Of a stretch of 13,410 nt of DNA, positions 13,255 through 13,410 are shown piece by piece. The notes beneath the pieces were generated by a model. That model was not told the DNA's origin and ran no database searches. It saw only the letters and a program-made list of their open reading frames with translations. This stretch comes from Angelakisella sp. (GTDB taxonomy: Bacteria; Bacillota; Clostridia; Oscillospirales; Ruminococcaceae). A program made the translations under genes and the position numbers. Each line of letters opens with the position of its first letter. Position 1 is the first letter of the stretch. The stretch is from contig JAAWEO010000037.1 in the NCBI GenBank assembly GCA_022794295.1, positions 1 to 13,410 of the forward strand. Direction: 5' to 3'.

Positions 13255-13283
13255 TTTATAGTTATGTATGACACAGAAAGCAA
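13255..13283 (-). promoter_or_regulatory. Promoter of the symporter gene
   Basis: On the minus strand TTGCTT (13283-13278) and TATAAA (13260-13255) are 17 bp apart. The expected start near 13248 leaves a 5' leader of only about 11 nt, with the GGGGG ribosome binding site at the very 5' end. Confidence 0.6.
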
Positions 13284-13289
13284 AATCAT

Positions 13290-13410
13290 TCAGTTCCGGC
13301 CCCTACCCGGTGCAGCACCATGCCCGAAGCCCAACGCCCAGTACCGGGTAGCCTTTCTGTCACCGGACATCAGTCCGGTCCGGGTCCAGGGCGGACAGCG
13401 CCTGGTCGCC
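13290..13410. other. Unassigned tail rich in inverted repeats
   Basis: Three hairpins follow one another: 13303-13311 with 13343-13351 (9 bp, long loop), 13362-13368 with 13373-13379 (7 bp, loop ATCA), and an imperfect one at about 13387-13405. Two weak coding options exist. One is a minus-strand 3' end entering from the right edge and stopping at TGA 13362-13360 (16 residues, GDQALSALDPDRTDVR). The other is a plus-strand frame from ATG 13319 with no ribosome binding site. Neither can be decided from this fragment. A structured RNA or intergenic repeat is also possible. Confidence 0.35.

Overview
The window looks like a piece of a GC-rich Firmicutes chromosome, most likely a gut Clostridia of the Oscillospiraceae type (Flavonifractor, Lawsonibacter or a relative). 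The grounds are a T-box leader in front of pheST, sigma-A-like promoters with 16-17 bp spacers, AGGAGG-type ribosome binding sites, a flavodoxin/two-cluster ferredoxin fusion of the kind common in Clostridia, and strong GC preference at third codon positions. The genus is inference; no rRNA is present.

Left part (1-1790). A possible 3' end of an unseen plus-strand gene is followed by an RluA/RluD-family pseudouridine synthase on the minus strand. A small stand-alone PRD-domain protein lies on the plus strand. These two are divergent, and their -35 boxes are only 3 bp apart. A strong symmetrical hairpin separates the PRD gene from the next operon.

Phe-tRNA synthetase operon (1790-5570, minus strand). 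A sigma-A promoter leads into a T-box riboswitch with a candidate UUC specifier, a T-box/antiterminator sequence and an intrinsic terminator, followed by pheS and pheT. Starvation for charged tRNA-Phe should raise read-through.

Gene-free block (about 5577-6150). It holds a run of short, mostly perfect hairpins with 2-4 nt loops and no convincing gene. It looks like a repetitive or structured intergenic element.

Middle part (6150-9300). A membrane-anchored HTH_3/XRE regulator with a large extracytoplasmic domain ends in a strong terminator. A short stretch with two exact 12-bp repeats follows; read on the minus strand these resemble an integrase tail. Next is a stand-alone acyl-CoA ligase.

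Redox-looking cluster (9312-10956). An HxlR-type regulator is transcribed away from a two-gene unit encoding a small Cys-rich protein of unknown function and a flavodoxin/2x[4Fe-4S] ferredoxin fusion. The divergent promoters overlap short palindromes. This is the most promising candidate for a little-described system in the window.

Right part (11057-13410). A Cof-type HAD phosphatase converges on an alanine/glycine:cation symporter gene. The two coding regions overlap by 24 bp, and the HAD terminator lies inside the symporter's coding sequence. The last 120 bases are rich in inverted repeats and could not be assigned.
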